From the NCBI GenBank assembly GCA_026984055.1, contig JALSSX010000285.1, positions 1 through 32,424 on the forward strand: a DNA stretch of 32,424 nt, written 5' to 3'. Every line of letters starts with the position of its first letter. Within the stretch, counting starts at the first letter, position 1. The translations under genes were made by a program, and so were the position numbers. Below are positions 1 through 7,637 of this stretch, one piece after another. The notes under the pieces were generated by a model that saw nothing but the letters and a program-made list of their open reading frames with translations, was not told the origin of the DNA and ran no database searches. The DNA is from Sedimenticola sp. (GTDB taxonomy: Bacteria > Pseudomonadota > Gammaproteobacteria > Chromatiales > Chromatiaceae).

Positions 1-62
1 CCGATCTGGGACTGCGCGCCAAGACCTATCTGGAAGAGCATGGCGCGAAGGTGATCAAATGA
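1..62 (+). CDS. 3' end of an upstream gene, probably nosZ (partial)
   Basis: An open frame enters from the left edge, with its first full codon at 3, and ends at TGA 60-62. The visible tail is DLGLRAKTYLEEHGAKVIK. It is too short to identify by itself. It lies directly upstream and on the same strand of a clade II nos accessory cluster, where nosZ (the copper N2O reductase) is normally the first gene, so nosZ is the leading guess by position only. It could also be another nos-linked cytochrome or periplasmic protein. A stable hairpin follows the stop codon. Confidence 0.4.
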   Translation, partial: DLGLRAKTYLEEHGAKVIK

Positions 63-90
63 CGTCGATTTACTGACGTTAGTGTCGCTT

Positions 91-120
91 GACGGGGGGA
101 GCCGAGAGGCTCCCTCCGTC
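91..120 (+). terminator. Strong 13-bp hairpin between the upstream gene and nosC1
   Basis: Positions 91-103 pair with 108-120 (12 Watson-Crick pairs and one G-T) around a GAGA loop. Only a short T tract follows, so it may be a leaky terminator or an mRNA end-stabilising structure that lets the upstream gene, expected to be nosZ, be expressed above the accessory genes. Confidence 0.55.
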
Positions 121-162
121 GGTTTGGATAGTCGAAAACCATTTGAATAGAGAGGATTAGAC

Positions 163-486
163 ATGAATATGCTGAAGAAAAGTGCATTGGCCGCATTGAC
201 GGTACTTGGCCTGGGAAGCGCGGGTAGCGCGCTGGCCGCCGACGGCGCGGCCCTGTTTCAATCCAAGACCTGCTGGTCTTGCCACGGCAAGGACGCAAAG
301 ACTCCCATCATGCCCACCTATCCTCGGCTGGCCGGACAGAACGCCGATTATGCCTTCAACCAGATGAAGGACATCAAGAGCGGTGCGCGCAACAACGGCC
401 AGACCGCCGCGATGAAGGGTGTCATGGGCTTGGTGAGCGAGGACGAGATGCGCGCCATCGCGGATTGGTTGTCTTCGTTGAAATAG
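163..486 (+). CDS. nosC1: Monohaem periplasmic cytochrome c (NosC1-like)
   Basis: This is a small class I c-type cytochrome of 107 aa. A Sec signal peptide (residues 1 to about 25, cleavage after SALA) precedes the haem motif C37-W-S-C40-H41, so the mature protein is periplasmic. Met84 or Met88 in the following helix is the likely sixth ligand, and the stretch YPRLAGQNADY is typical of cytochrome c4/c5-type folds. The start is supported by an AGAGAGGA ribosome site about 10 bases upstream. In clade II nos clusters, small cytochromes called NosC1 and NosC2 are proposed to carry electrons from the menaquinol or quinol side to NosZ; that role is inferred from position. The gene is followed by a 200-bp gap containing an FNR box, so it is probably transcribed with the upstream gene rather than with nosC2. 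Confidence 0.8.
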   Translation: MNMLKKSALAALTVLGLGSAGSALAADGAALFQSKTCWSCHGKDAKTPIMPTYPRLAGQNADYAFNQMKDIKSGARNNGQTAAMKGVMGLVSEDEMRAIADWLSSLK

Positions 487-559
487 TGGCGCACCGGCCG
501 CGCCGCGTTCCGCGGGATGAGGAAGTCTGTTCATGGTGCGCGGAATTCTCTATAAGCGT

Positions 560-573
560 TTGATAATGATCAA
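560..573 (+). promoter_or_regulatory. Perfect FNR/DNR-type binding site upstream of nosC2
   Basis: The sequence TTGAT-AATG-ATCAA matches the FNR/ANR/DNR consensus TTGATNNNNATCAA at all ten conserved bases. It lies 114 bp upstream of the nosC2 start in the 200-bp nosC1-nosC2 gap. A class II promoter centred at about -41.5 would start transcription near 608. No strong -10 hexamer is evident, as is common for activator-dependent promoters. It predicts induction of nosC2 and the genes behind it under low oxygen or NO. Confidence 0.8.
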
Positions 574-686
574 TGAGTCCGCGTGGGGCGCTGTGAGAAA
601 CTGCGGGCGAATTCCAGAGGGTCCGGTAAGGGTCGTCTGTTACCAACAACATTTTTCCCGTACATGCGGGCAGGAGATACCAAACG

Positions 687-1427
687 ATGAAATGGGTACT
701 CAATACCACGACAATGGTGCTTGGCCTGGCGGTTTCCAGCGGCGCGCTGGCCTGGAATGAATCAGGCGGAGAGAAGGATGAAGCCTTGACGCTGAAACCG
801 GATCTCGAACGTGGCATGGAGGTCTTCGAGGTCTGCTCCGCCTGCCATGGCACCGAGGGTTGGGGCCGTAAGGACGGCACCTTTCCACAGATCGCCGGCC
901 AACATCGCACCGTGCTGATCAAGCAGCTTTCCGATATCCGCGCCAAGAATCGAGACAACCCGACCATGTATCCGTTTGCGTTGAACGACCAGATTCTCGG
1001 CGCGGCTGGTTATCGCCCAGGGCAGATGAACCCCGCGCAACTGGTCTCCGATGTAACCGCTTATATCGCCAAGTTGCCAATGAATCCGGACAATGGCAAG
1101 GGCCACTGGGGGGAAGGCACGCCGGAGTTCGAGCAGGGCAAGAAGCTCTTCAAGGACAACTGCGTGAAGTGTCATGGCGAGAATGGAGAAGGTAACGCGG
1201 AGAAATTCTATCCGCGTATCCAGGGCCAGCACTATGCCTATATGCTGCGTCAGTTCGAATGGATCGAGGCCGGCAAGCGGCGCAACGCCAACCCGGACAT
1301 GGTCAAGCAGATCAAGAACTTTACGCCAAAGGATCAGAAGATGGTCATCAACTATGTCTCCCGCATCCCGGTACCGAAGAAGGATCTTGCGCCCTCGGTC
1401 GATTGGATCAATCCCGACTTTGATTGA
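687..1427 (+). CDS. nosC2: Dihaem cytochrome c (NosC2-like, c4 type)
   Basis: This is a 246-aa secreted cytochrome with two tandem class I domains. A signal peptide covers about residues 1-22 (cleavage after GALA). Domain 1 binds haem at C50-S-A-C53-H54 with Met94 (NPTMYPF) as likely sixth ligand. Domain 2 binds at C159-V-K-C162-H163 with Met205 (NPDMVKQ). The overall plan is that of cytochrome c4. In clade II nos loci such a protein is expected to relay electrons to the periplasmic N2O reductase. The ATG at 687 is preceded by an AGGAG ribosome site (671-675), and the signal peptide begins there. It is the first gene after a perfect FNR box. The minus-strand cytochrome at 9171-9854 is a distant relative. 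Confidence 0.85.
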   Translation: MKWVLNTTTMVLGLAVSSGALAWNESGGEKDEALTLKPDLERGMEVFEVCSACHGTEGWGRKDGTFPQIAGQHRTVLIKQLSDIRAKNRDNPTMYPFALNDQILGAAGYRPGQMNPAQLVSDVTAYIAKLPMNPDNGKGHWGEGTPEFEQGKKLFKDNCVKCHGENGEGNAEKFYPRIQGQHYAYMLRQFEWIEAGKRRNANPDMVKQIKNFTPKDQKMVINYVSRIPVPKKDLAPSVDWINPDFD

Positions 1428-1652
1428 CCGGCAGGGTATTTGCGGTGATTCGACGTCCGGCTTGGGCGTGACGACAATGAGCGGAGATTCGATGCCCTGG
1501 GTGCCGCACCGGGATGCGCGGCCATTTCCAATGACGTTCTGTTACTGAAAATAGCGGAAACCGGGAAGCGTATTTCCTGTTTTGGAGGTAACCAGTCAGC
1601 GAAGCGTTCGCGAGCGAAGCAGCTGCTTTTGGCGTTGGATCGCTGATTCACG

Positions 1653-1684
1653 GTCGCCGTGGCGGATCTAGCCGCCTCGGCGAC
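1653..1684 (+). other. Long hairpin in the 5' leader of nosB
   Basis: Bases 1653-1659 and 1661-1665 pair with 1678-1684 and 1672-1676, giving 12 base pairs with one T-T mismatch around the loop ATCTAG. It ends 34 bases before the preferred nosB start (1719). There is no T tract, so it is more likely an mRNA stability, processing or translation element than a terminator. It would fall inside the coding region if the GTG at 1659 were the start, which argues against that start. Confidence 0.6.
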
Positions 1685-1718
1685 GATGATTTTCTCGACG
1701 ATAACGGGTCACTCGTTT

Positions 1719-2906
1719 ATGAAAGCCACACCCCATGCACAAAAACAAACAGTATTGGTCGCCGCATTGACTCTGGTCGCACTGAGCCTATTGTACCTGA
1801 TCTATGTATTGCCGACTTGGTGGGTCTCGCTGACCGCGCCGAACTATCCGAAGGAAGCCTTTCCCGATGGCGTGCGCATCGAGTTCCATATGAACGGCGT
1901 GTTCAATGGCTGTAAGAAAGTCGAAAAAAAGGAGATCTCCGAATCTGTCGCGCTCGATTGCGTGCATGAAATGGATACCATCAACCACTACGTCGGCATG
2001 TATCCGATTGCCGCGGGTGGGCCTATCGAAAGGGGTTTTTCGCAATTTCTGATCACCTTCCTCGGTGTCATGCTGCTAGGCTTCATGTGCATCAAGCCGA
2101 AGATCCGCATGGGTATCCTGGCGTTGGGTTTTGGCTTGGTCGCGGTGTGGATGTATCTGACGCTGTATGGTGAAGATGGCTTCAAACTGGAGAACGCCGG
2201 CTATGTCGAAGCGCTGGTGACCTCGTTGGATCAGGAAGCCGGTGGAGAGGGTGGGGGCGAATCTTCCTCGGGCGGTGGCATCGTCGAGATGCTGCGCAAG
2301 TCGCTGGAAGCATCCGGCGTAAAGATCGATATGCCCGGTGAACGGAAGAACGAGGTCGTCGACGAGAATCTTTCGAGGAAGGATCGCTTGATCGATCAAC
2401 TGCGCCAGACCTATGAGCGCGATCATGCCAAGGGACTGGTATCCGAACCCTGGAATGGCAGTACCTTTCAGATCATGGCCTGGCACTATGGCAAGAGTCT
2501 TGGGCGTTATTTCAACAACCAGGAAGAGATCCGGCCGATGGTGAAGCACCTGAAGCTGGCGATCAATGTGGTGTTCTGGGGATTGATCGGCGCGATGCTA
2601 TTGCTGATCTGGGGCGCGCGCAAGAACGGTGGAGTCCTCTACTGGCTGTTGGTGATCGTGCCGATGGCGCTGCCGGTTTTCTTCGTCATCGACTATTCCG
2701 CGTGGCTGTGGTGGTACGGGCATACCTTGAATTCGATGGGCGCGTTCTCGGTGAAGCCCTTCATGCCGACGGTCTTTGGTGACGGCAAGGTGGCGCAGTT
2801 CGCGACCCATTCCTACCCGGACAAGGGCTTCTTCGTGATGCTGCTGCTGGCGGCGGTGCTCGCCGTGGCCGCGCTGATTCGCCGGAAAGCGTTTCGTGGC
2901 GCTTGA
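1719..2906 (+). CDS. nosB: NosB-like multi-pass membrane protein of the nos locus
   Basis: This is a 395-aa inner-membrane protein with about six hydrophobic segments: one near the N-terminus (about 11-33), two around 105-150, a long soluble insert (about 155-275), then three at the C-terminal end. The insert carries a Gly/Ser/Glu-rich stretch. The motif DCVHEMDTINHYVGM in the first extracytoplasmic loop resembles the conserved signature of NosB proteins found only in clade II nos clusters. The biochemical role of NosB is unknown; context suggests electron transfer to NosZ or its maturation. The frame is open from a GTG at 1659, but MKATPHAQK at 1719 fits a membrane protein start better and lies after a large hairpin. 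No clear ribosome site is seen, so the start is uncertain. Naming rests on motif plus context. Confidence 0.7.
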   Translation: MKATPHAQKQTVLVAALTLVALSLLYLIYVLPTWWVSLTAPNYPKEAFPDGVRIEFHMNGVFNGCKKVEKKEISESVALDCVHEMDTINHYVGMYPIAAGGPIERGFSQFLITFLGVMLLGFMCIKPKIRMGILALGFGLVAVWMYLTLYGEDGFKLENAGYVEALVTSLDQEAGGEGGGESSSGGGIVEMLRKSLEASGVKIDMPGERKNEVVDENLSRKDRLIDQLRQTYERDHAKGLVSEPWNGSTFQIMAWHYGKSLGRYFNNQEEIRPMVKHLKLAINVVFWGLIGAMLLLIWGARKNGGVLYWLLVIVPMALPVFFVIDYSAWLWWYGHTLNSMGAFSVKPFMPTVFGDGKVAQFATHSYPDKGFFVMLLLAAVLAVAALIRRKAFRGA

Positions 2907-2957
2907 GCGAGGACAAGGCGGCGATGCGCATGTCCAAGGGGGCATTGTTCACTCGCG

Positions 2958-2988
2958 GGCTGTTGAAAAATGCCATTTTTCAACAGCC
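2958..2988. repeat. Family A palindrome, copy 1 (nosB-nosD gap)
   Basis: This is a perfect inverted repeat of 15 bases per arm (GGCTGTTGAAAAATG) around one base. It belongs to the same family as elements at 11193, 16938 and 22780. It sits in the 101-bp nosB-nosD gap and would form a stable mRNA hairpin inside the operon. The flanks CTCGCGG and GCTCGCGAG are also partly symmetric. Confidence 0.75.
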
Positions 2989-3007
2989 TGCTAGCTCGCG
3001 AGCCGCG

Positions 3008-4381
3008 ATGGCGCTTCCCCGTTTTCTTGGCCGGGCGCTTCGTCTGTTACCTGTCGTGCTGCTGCTTATGCCGGGCATGGCGGGCGCGCTGATTCAGACG
3101 ATGTCGTTACAAGCGCGCGTCGACGCGGCCGAGGAAAATGCGGTGATATTGTTGGAGGCAGGCACCTATGCGGGTCCCATCGTCATAGACAAGCCCCTGA
3201 CATTGGATGGCCGGGGCGTGGCAACGATAGACGCGGGGGGCAAGGGTTCCGTAGTCAGTATCGAAACCGACGGCGCCATTCTGAAGGGCTTGCATCTGAC
3301 GAACTCGGGCGATTCACACAACGATATCGACGCTGGCGTGCAAGTGCGGGGTGATTTCAATGTGCTCAAGGATCTGATCATCGACAACTGCCTGTTCGGT
3401 ATCGATCTCGGCCAGGCCAGCAACAATATCATCAAGCGAAACCATATCGCGTCCAAGCCATTCTCCCTGGGCCTGCGTGGCGACGCGATCCGGCTGTGGT
3501 ACAGCTTCAACAACAAGGTGACGGATAACGTCATCCGGGATTCCCGTGATACCGTGGTGTGGTATTCGGCGGACAATCTGATTGCCAGAAACGATGCGAG
3601 GCGGGGACGTTATTCCTTGCATTTTATGTATTCGAAACATAATGATGTGATTGATAATCATTATGAAAACAACGCTGTCGGGATATTCCTGATGTACAGC
3701 GATGGGGTCGTGATTCGTAACAATCTGATTGCCAACGCGAATGGCCCGACTGGCATGGGCATCGGCTTCAAGGAAAGCTCCGATGTGGAGATCGCCCACA
3801 ATCAATTGCTCTACAATGCGATCGGCATCTATCTGGACCTGTCGCCTTTCCAGCCGGATACCACCAATCGCATCCATGACAATATCATCGCCTTCAGCGG
3901 CATTGGTATCTCCTTTCTCAGTGATTGGCCGGGCAATCTGATCCAGCACAATGATTTTCGCGGCAACATTACCCAGGTGGCGGTATCCGGCAACGGGAAA
4001 TCAGTCGACCGAAATACCTGGGATGGCAACTACTGGGACGACTACGAGGGCTTCGACCTGAATCATGACGGCATTGGCGACCATGCTTACGAGCTTTACA
4101 GTTACGCCGACCGGATCTGGATGGACGTGCCGCCAGCGCGTTTCTTCAAGGGCACGCCGATGCTGGAGACGCTGGATTTTCTCGAACGTCTGGCACCGTT
4201 CTCCAAGCCGAGCAGGCTACTGAGCGACGCGCGACCGTTGATCGAGGCCAGCTTTACCGAAAAGCTGCTGACGCGGCGGCACAGCGAGGACGACGCGGAT
4301 GCCGCTTCGAATGACAACACGGCGGATCGAAGTGCGGAGTCCGACGCTTACCGAAAACTGCGGCAATCACTGGGCCGCTGA
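3008..4381 (+). CDS. nosD: NosD, periplasmic copper-maturation beta-helix protein
   Basis: This 457-aa protein begins with a signal peptide (residues 1 to about 27, cleavage after AGA). Nearly the whole mature protein consists of parallel beta-helix (CASH-type) turns, seen as repeated N-N-x-I and D-N-x-I strands. The C-terminal signature NTWDGNYWDDYEGFD and the following DRIWMDVPPARFFKG are highly typical of NosD. NosD works with the NosFY ABC transporter to assemble the CuZ centre of N2O reductase in the periplasm. The frame is open back to 2903, but that extension translates the family A palindrome and has no signal character, so ATG 3008 is chosen; the ribosome site is weak. It lies between nosB and nosG as in other clade II clusters. 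A hydrophilic Asp/Ser-rich tail follows the beta-helix. Confidence 0.92.
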   Translation: MALPRFLGRALRLLPVVLLLMPGMAGALIQTMSLQARVDAAEENAVILLEAGTYAGPIVIDKPLTLDGRGVATIDAGGKGSVVSIETDGAILKGLHLTNSGDSHNDIDAGVQVRGDFNVLKDLIIDNCLFGIDLGQASNNIIKRNHIASKPFSLGLRGDAIRLWYSFNNKVTDNVIRDSRDTVVWYSADNLIARNDARRGRYSLHFMYSKHNDVIDNHYENNAVGIFLMYSDGVVIRNNLIANANGPTGMGIGFKESSDVEIAHNQLLYNAIGIYLDLSPFQPDTTNRIHDNIIAFSGIGISFLSDWPGNLIQHNDFRGNITQVAVSGNGKSVDRNTWDGNYWDDYEGFDLNHDGIGDHAYELYSYADRIWMDVPPARFFKGTPMLETLDFLERLAPFSKPSRLLSDARPLIEASFTEKLLTRRHSEDDADAASNDNTADRSAESDAYRKLRQSLGR

Positions 4382-4396
4382 GAGGTTGATACAGTC

Positions 4397-5281
4397 ATGA
4401 CAGATAAAGCCAGGTCAAAGAAGAAAAAAGCGCTTGTCTCACCGAAGCGCCGTGAGCAGAACCGGCGTGAGTTTCTGCGTACCTCGGCGTTGACCGTGGG
4501 TATCGTCAGCGCGTCCTTGCTGGGCTTCATCCCGATCGCCAAGGGTTCCTCGGTGCGCCTGCGACCGCCAGGCGCGATCAAGGATCGGCTCGACGAGCAT
4601 GAGTTCTTCGCTGCTTGTATCAAGTGTGGGCAATGCGTTCAGGTGTGTCCGGTGAATGCTATCCATCTGGGCGATATCGACGACGGATTCGGCGTTGGCG
4701 TGCCGTTCATCGATGCGCGCGAGCAGGCCTGCGACTTCTCCTGTGATGGCTTGCAATGCGTGCTCGCCTGCCCAACGGGCGCACTGACCCATCACCTGGA
4801 TTTTCCCGCTGATGCGCGTATGGGTTTTGCACGATTAGCTAGGCCCAAGGCGTGTCTTGCGATGCAGGGCAAGGGTTTCAAGGGGCAGGCGCGGGGACCG
4901 GATTTCAAGGGAATTCTGCGTTACGCGGAGATCGATCGTTGGAACCCGGTGCCAGTCGCGGATCACCCGTACGATCTGGAGATCTGCGATCTGTGCGTGC
5001 GTCAGTGTCCGATCGAACAGCGCATCGTCGAGTGCGCCGAGCAGGACCGGCAGGCGAACGACGACAGGTTGGCGCGTGTCGCCCAACGTATCGGTAACGA
5101 ATGTCCGCCGAAGCATGCGATTACCTTGCAGCCGGTCGAATCGACCGATGGCGTGAAGCGCATGATGCCGATGGTGCAGGATGGCTGCGTGGGTTGCGGC
5201 GTATGCGAGATGATCTGTCCGGTCGAGAGCGCGGCGATCGTCGTCGATCTGGACAAGACCGCGGATTCGCTTGGAGGTTGA
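4397..5281 (+). CDS. nosG: NosG, Tat-exported polyferredoxin
   Basis: This is a 294-aa periplasmic iron-sulfur protein of the NapG/MauM family. A twin-arginine signal (N-R23-R24-E-F-L-R followed by a hydrophobic run) sits near the N-terminus. Four cysteine groups suit four [4Fe-4S] clusters: C74-x2-C-x2-C-x3-CP, the variant CDFSCDGLQCVLACP, CDLCVRQCP with a later Cys, and CVGCGVCEMICP near the C-terminus. With NosH it is thought to form a quinol-oxidising route to NosZ that replaces NosR in clade II organisms. The start has an AGAGGT ribosome site about ten bases upstream, and the gene begins 15 bp after nosD. Its stop lies one base before the nosH start, so the two are probably translationally coupled. 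Confidence 0.93.
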   Translation: MTDKARSKKKKALVSPKRREQNRREFLRTSALTVGIVSASLLGFIPIAKGSSVRLRPPGAIKDRLDEHEFFAACIKCGQCVQVCPVNAIHLGDIDDGFGVGVPFIDAREQACDFSCDGLQCVLACPTGALTHHLDFPADARMGFARLARPKACLAMQGKGFKGQARGPDFKGILRYAEIDRWNPVPVADHPYDLEICDLCVRQCPIEQRIVECAEQDRQANDDRLARVAQRIGNECPPKHAITLQPVESTDGVKRMMPMVQDGCVGCGVCEMICPVESAAIVVDLDKTADSLGG

Positions 5282-5282
5282 G

Positions 5283-6260
5283 ATGAGAAGAAACTATGTG
5301 GTCGAATCCCTGCGTCAGTTGTTCGGCTGGAAACCCACCCGGCCCAGCAAGGAAGAACAACCCGAGAAGCTCAAGCAGATCTATCAGGGCAAGCGCGGCA
5401 AGCTGACGAAGGCGGACCTTGAGGCCGCACATATCGAGCACAAGCGCACGTTTGGCAATAAATGGCAGATTCGGCGCTGGGCGACGCTGATCTTCATCAA
5501 CCTGCTGTTCGTTATCTCCTATCATTTCGATGTGCAGCTGGTCGAAGGCGCGCTCACCGCGTCGCGGGTCATGGGTTTTCACATGGCCGATCTGAATTCC
5601 GCATTGCAGGTGACACTGGCTTACAAGCATGTGGTGTTGAACCTGGTCATTGGCACGACCACGGTGTTCGTACTGTGGTTGCTGCTCGGTGGGCGCACCT
5701 TCTGTTCTTGGGTGTGTCCCTATCATCTGATCGCGGAATGGGCCGAGTATCTGCACCTGTGGCTGGTGAAGAAGAAGATCGTCAAGAACCATGTCTTCAA
5801 CCGCAAGGTGCGCGGCGTGTTCTGGTTGGTCTTCGCGTTGTTGGCGTTGGTCACCGGCTACACGATTTTCGAGACCATCTCGCCGACCGGTATCGTCAGC
5901 CGCGCGCTGATCTACGGTCCGGGGCTGGCGCTGATCTGGGTCGGTTTCCTGTTGTTGTTCGAGATTTTCTATTCTCGCCGCGCCTGGTGTCGCTATGCCT
6001 GCCCGATCGGCGTCACCTACGGTGTCGTCGGTCTGTTCTCGCCGGTGCGTGTGAAATACAACGCCGAGGCCTGCCATCACGAAGGGGATTGCCGCAAGGT
6101 GTGCTTGGTGCCGCATGTGTTGGATGTGACCATCCGTGGCGCGGCCTTCGATGTTGATCAGGATGTCGTCGCTGACTGTACGCGTTGTGGCATGTGCGTG
6201 GATGTCTGTCCGACCCACTCGCTGACCTACGAGATCAAGGGACTCGGCAAGTTTCTCTGA
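5283..6260 (+). CDS. nosH: NosH, membrane polyferredoxin
   Basis: This 325-aa member of the NapH/NosH family starts at ATG 5283, placed after a GGAGG site within the end of nosG. The TTG 12 bases earlier is in frame but less likely. The first about 70 residues are cytoplasmic and basic. At least four transmembrane segments follow, with the two conserved motifs FCSWVCPYHLIAEWAEY and CRYACPIGVTYG. The C-terminal part carries two ferredoxin-like groups, CHHEGDCRKVCLVP and CTRCGMCVDVCP. In the NapGH model, NapH oxidises quinol and passes electrons to the exported NapG partner; the same is assumed for NosGH. The stop overlaps the nosF start by one base (TGATG). Confidence 0.93.
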   Translation: MRRNYVVESLRQLFGWKPTRPSKEEQPEKLKQIYQGKRGKLTKADLEAAHIEHKRTFGNKWQIRRWATLIFINLLFVISYHFDVQLVEGALTASRVMGFHMADLNSALQVTLAYKHVVLNLVIGTTTVFVLWLLLGGRTFCSWVCPYHLIAEWAEYLHLWLVKKKIVKNHVFNRKVRGVFWLVFALLALVTGYTIFETISPTGIVSRALIYGPGLALIWVGFLLLFEIFYSRRAWCRYACPIGVTYGVVGLFSPVRVKYNAEACHHEGDCRKVCLVPHVLDVTIRGAAFDVDQDVVADCTRCGMCVDVCPTHSLTYEIKGLGKFL

Positions 6261-7132
6261 TGATTCGTTTCCAGCATGTCGTAAAGCGTTTTCGCCGCAA
6301 TGTGGTACTCAAGGGTATCGATTTGGAGATCACGCGGGGTCAGCGGGTCGCGTTGGTGGGTTCCAATGGCGCCGGCAAGACCACGTTGATTCGTTGTCTT
6401 CTGGGCGAATACAACTGTGATGGCGAGGTGAGCATCGACGGCCAGAACCCGCGTCGGTTCCGTCGCGAGGTATTGGCCAGGATCGGTTTCGTGCCGCAGT
6501 TGCCGCCGCCGTTGCGCATGCCGGTTGGTCAGTTGATCCGTTTTGCCGCCAGCCTGTGCGATTCGGACCCGGCGCGTATCGAGGAGGTCGCCGGGCTATT
6601 GGGTTTCGATGCTCCGGGCTTCCGAGGCCAACCGTTCGTCAAGCTGTCAGGCGGGCAGAAACAGAAACTGTTGATTGCCATCGCGCTCGGACGTGATGCT
6701 GAATTGCTGGTGATGGATGAACCCGCCGCCAATCTCGATCCGAAAGCGCGGCATATTTTGTTCCGGCTGCTGGCCGAGAAACAGCAGGATACGGCAATGC
6801 TGATCTCCAGCCATCGTCTCGATGAGGTGGCCTCGCTGGTGAATCGTGTTGTCGAGATGGATCAGGGCAGGGTGGTGTTGGACGACGAGGTTGCCGATTT
6901 GGTCGATCTGTCCAGCCGCTTGCGCTGCCGGGTCACGATGACGCGTGCCGAGGATGCCTTCGCGCGCGCGTTGAGAGAATGGCATTTCGTGCTGGCCGAT
7001 GGGGAGCGGGTCTGGGAGGGCTTGGTACCGGGGCCGGATAGGCTGCGTTTTCTCGGTATGCTGTCGCGTTACGCGGCCTTGCTCGGTGGGTTGGAGATGT
7101 TGGATGACGATGATACCGAAAGCGCGGCTTGA
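6260..7132 (+). CDS. nosF: NosF, ABC transporter ATPase
   Basis: This is a 290-aa ATPase with Walker A GSNGAGKTT, signature LSGGQKQKL and Walker B LLVMDEPAANLD followed by the switch histidine in SSHRLDE. About 75 residues after the ATPase core are typical of NosF. With NosY and NosD it forms the NosDFY machine, which supplies sulfur or drives copper insertion during CuZ assembly. The frame is open upstream to 6185, but that is nosH in another frame; ATG 6260 overlaps the nosH stop by one base, a coupled arrangement. The 3' end overlaps nosL by 29 bp. Confidence 0.93.
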   Translation: MIRFQHVVKRFRRNVVLKGIDLEITRGQRVALVGSNGAGKTTLIRCLLGEYNCDGEVSIDGQNPRRFRREVLARIGFVPQLPPPLRMPVGQLIRFAASLCDSDPARIEEVAGLLGFDAPGFRGQPFVKLSGGQKQKLLIAIALGRDAELLVMDEPAANLDPKARHILFRLLAEKQQDTAMLISSHRLDEVASLVNRVVEMDQGRVVLDDEVADLVDLSSRLRCRVTMTRAEDAFARALREWHFVLADGERVWEGLVPGPDRLRFLGMLSRYAALLGGLEMLDDDDTESAA

Positions 7133-7637
7133 ACTTTTCGCCAGCCTGTTGCTGCTGGTGTTGGCCTCCGCCTGTTCCAAGGATCCGGGTAGCGGGCCGG
7201 TGGCGGTGCATTGGGACCGGGATGTCTGCGAACGTTGTCGCATGGTGCTCAGTAATCCGCGTTTCGCCGTGCAGATACGTTATTTCCCACCGGGAGCGCG
7301 TTCGCGCGTGGCGAAGTTCGACGACATCGGTTGCGCCTTGTTGTGGCTGGACGAGCAGCCCTGGAAGAACACTATGAAGAGCGAGATATGGGTGGCCGAT
7401 TATCGCACCGGAAAATGGTTGGACGCGCGCCAGGCGAGTTATGAGAAAGTGAACAACACGCCGATGGAATACGGCTTGGGCGCGCGACCGGACAAGCCCC
7501 CTGGCAGCATGGATCTGGCTCAGGCCCATGCGCATGTCGTCGAGGTCGAAAAGCGCTTCGGTGTTCATGGATTGCAGCTGGAACAGACCTTGCGGCGGCA
7601 GGCGGCCAAGCGCCAGGCGCGGGAGAAGACGCGATGA
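7104..7637 (+). CDS. nosL: NosL, copper-binding lipoprotein
   Basis: This 177-aa lipoprotein has a lipobox LASAC with lipidated Cys24. The mature part contains the NosL copper motif C42-E-R-C45-R-M47, as in the family signature that binds Cu(I). NosL is a periplasmic copper chaperone that delivers metal to apo-NosZ. The start at ATG 7104 lies 8 bases after a GGAG site and overlaps the end of nosF; a second ATG at 7110 is possible. The gene precedes nosY here. The stop overlaps the nosY start (ATGA), so the nosG to nosY genes are all tightly packed and probably form one transcript. The C-terminal 30 residues are an Arg/Gln-rich helix. Confidence 0.92.
   Translation: MTMIPKARLELFASLLLLVLASACSKDPGSGPVAVHWDRDVCERCRMVLSNPRFAVQIRYFPPGARSRVAKFDDIGCALLWLDEQPWKNTMKSEIWVADYRTGKWLDARQASYEKVNNTPMEYGLGARPDKPPGSMDLAQAHAHVVEVEKRFGVHGLQLEQTLRRQAAKRQAREKTR

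Noticed and set aside
2388-2399. TTGATCGATCAA inside nosB as an FNR site
   Set aside because: The half sites are separated by two bases, not four, and it lies within coding sequence.
2903-3007. N-terminal extension of NosD
   Set aside because: It translates a palindromic repeat; the signal peptide begins at 3008.
5121-6218. 365-aa minus-strand open frame
   Set aside because: It lies opposite nosH, which has clear iron-sulfur motifs; the frame is His/Gln/Arg-rich and looks like a GC-driven shadow.
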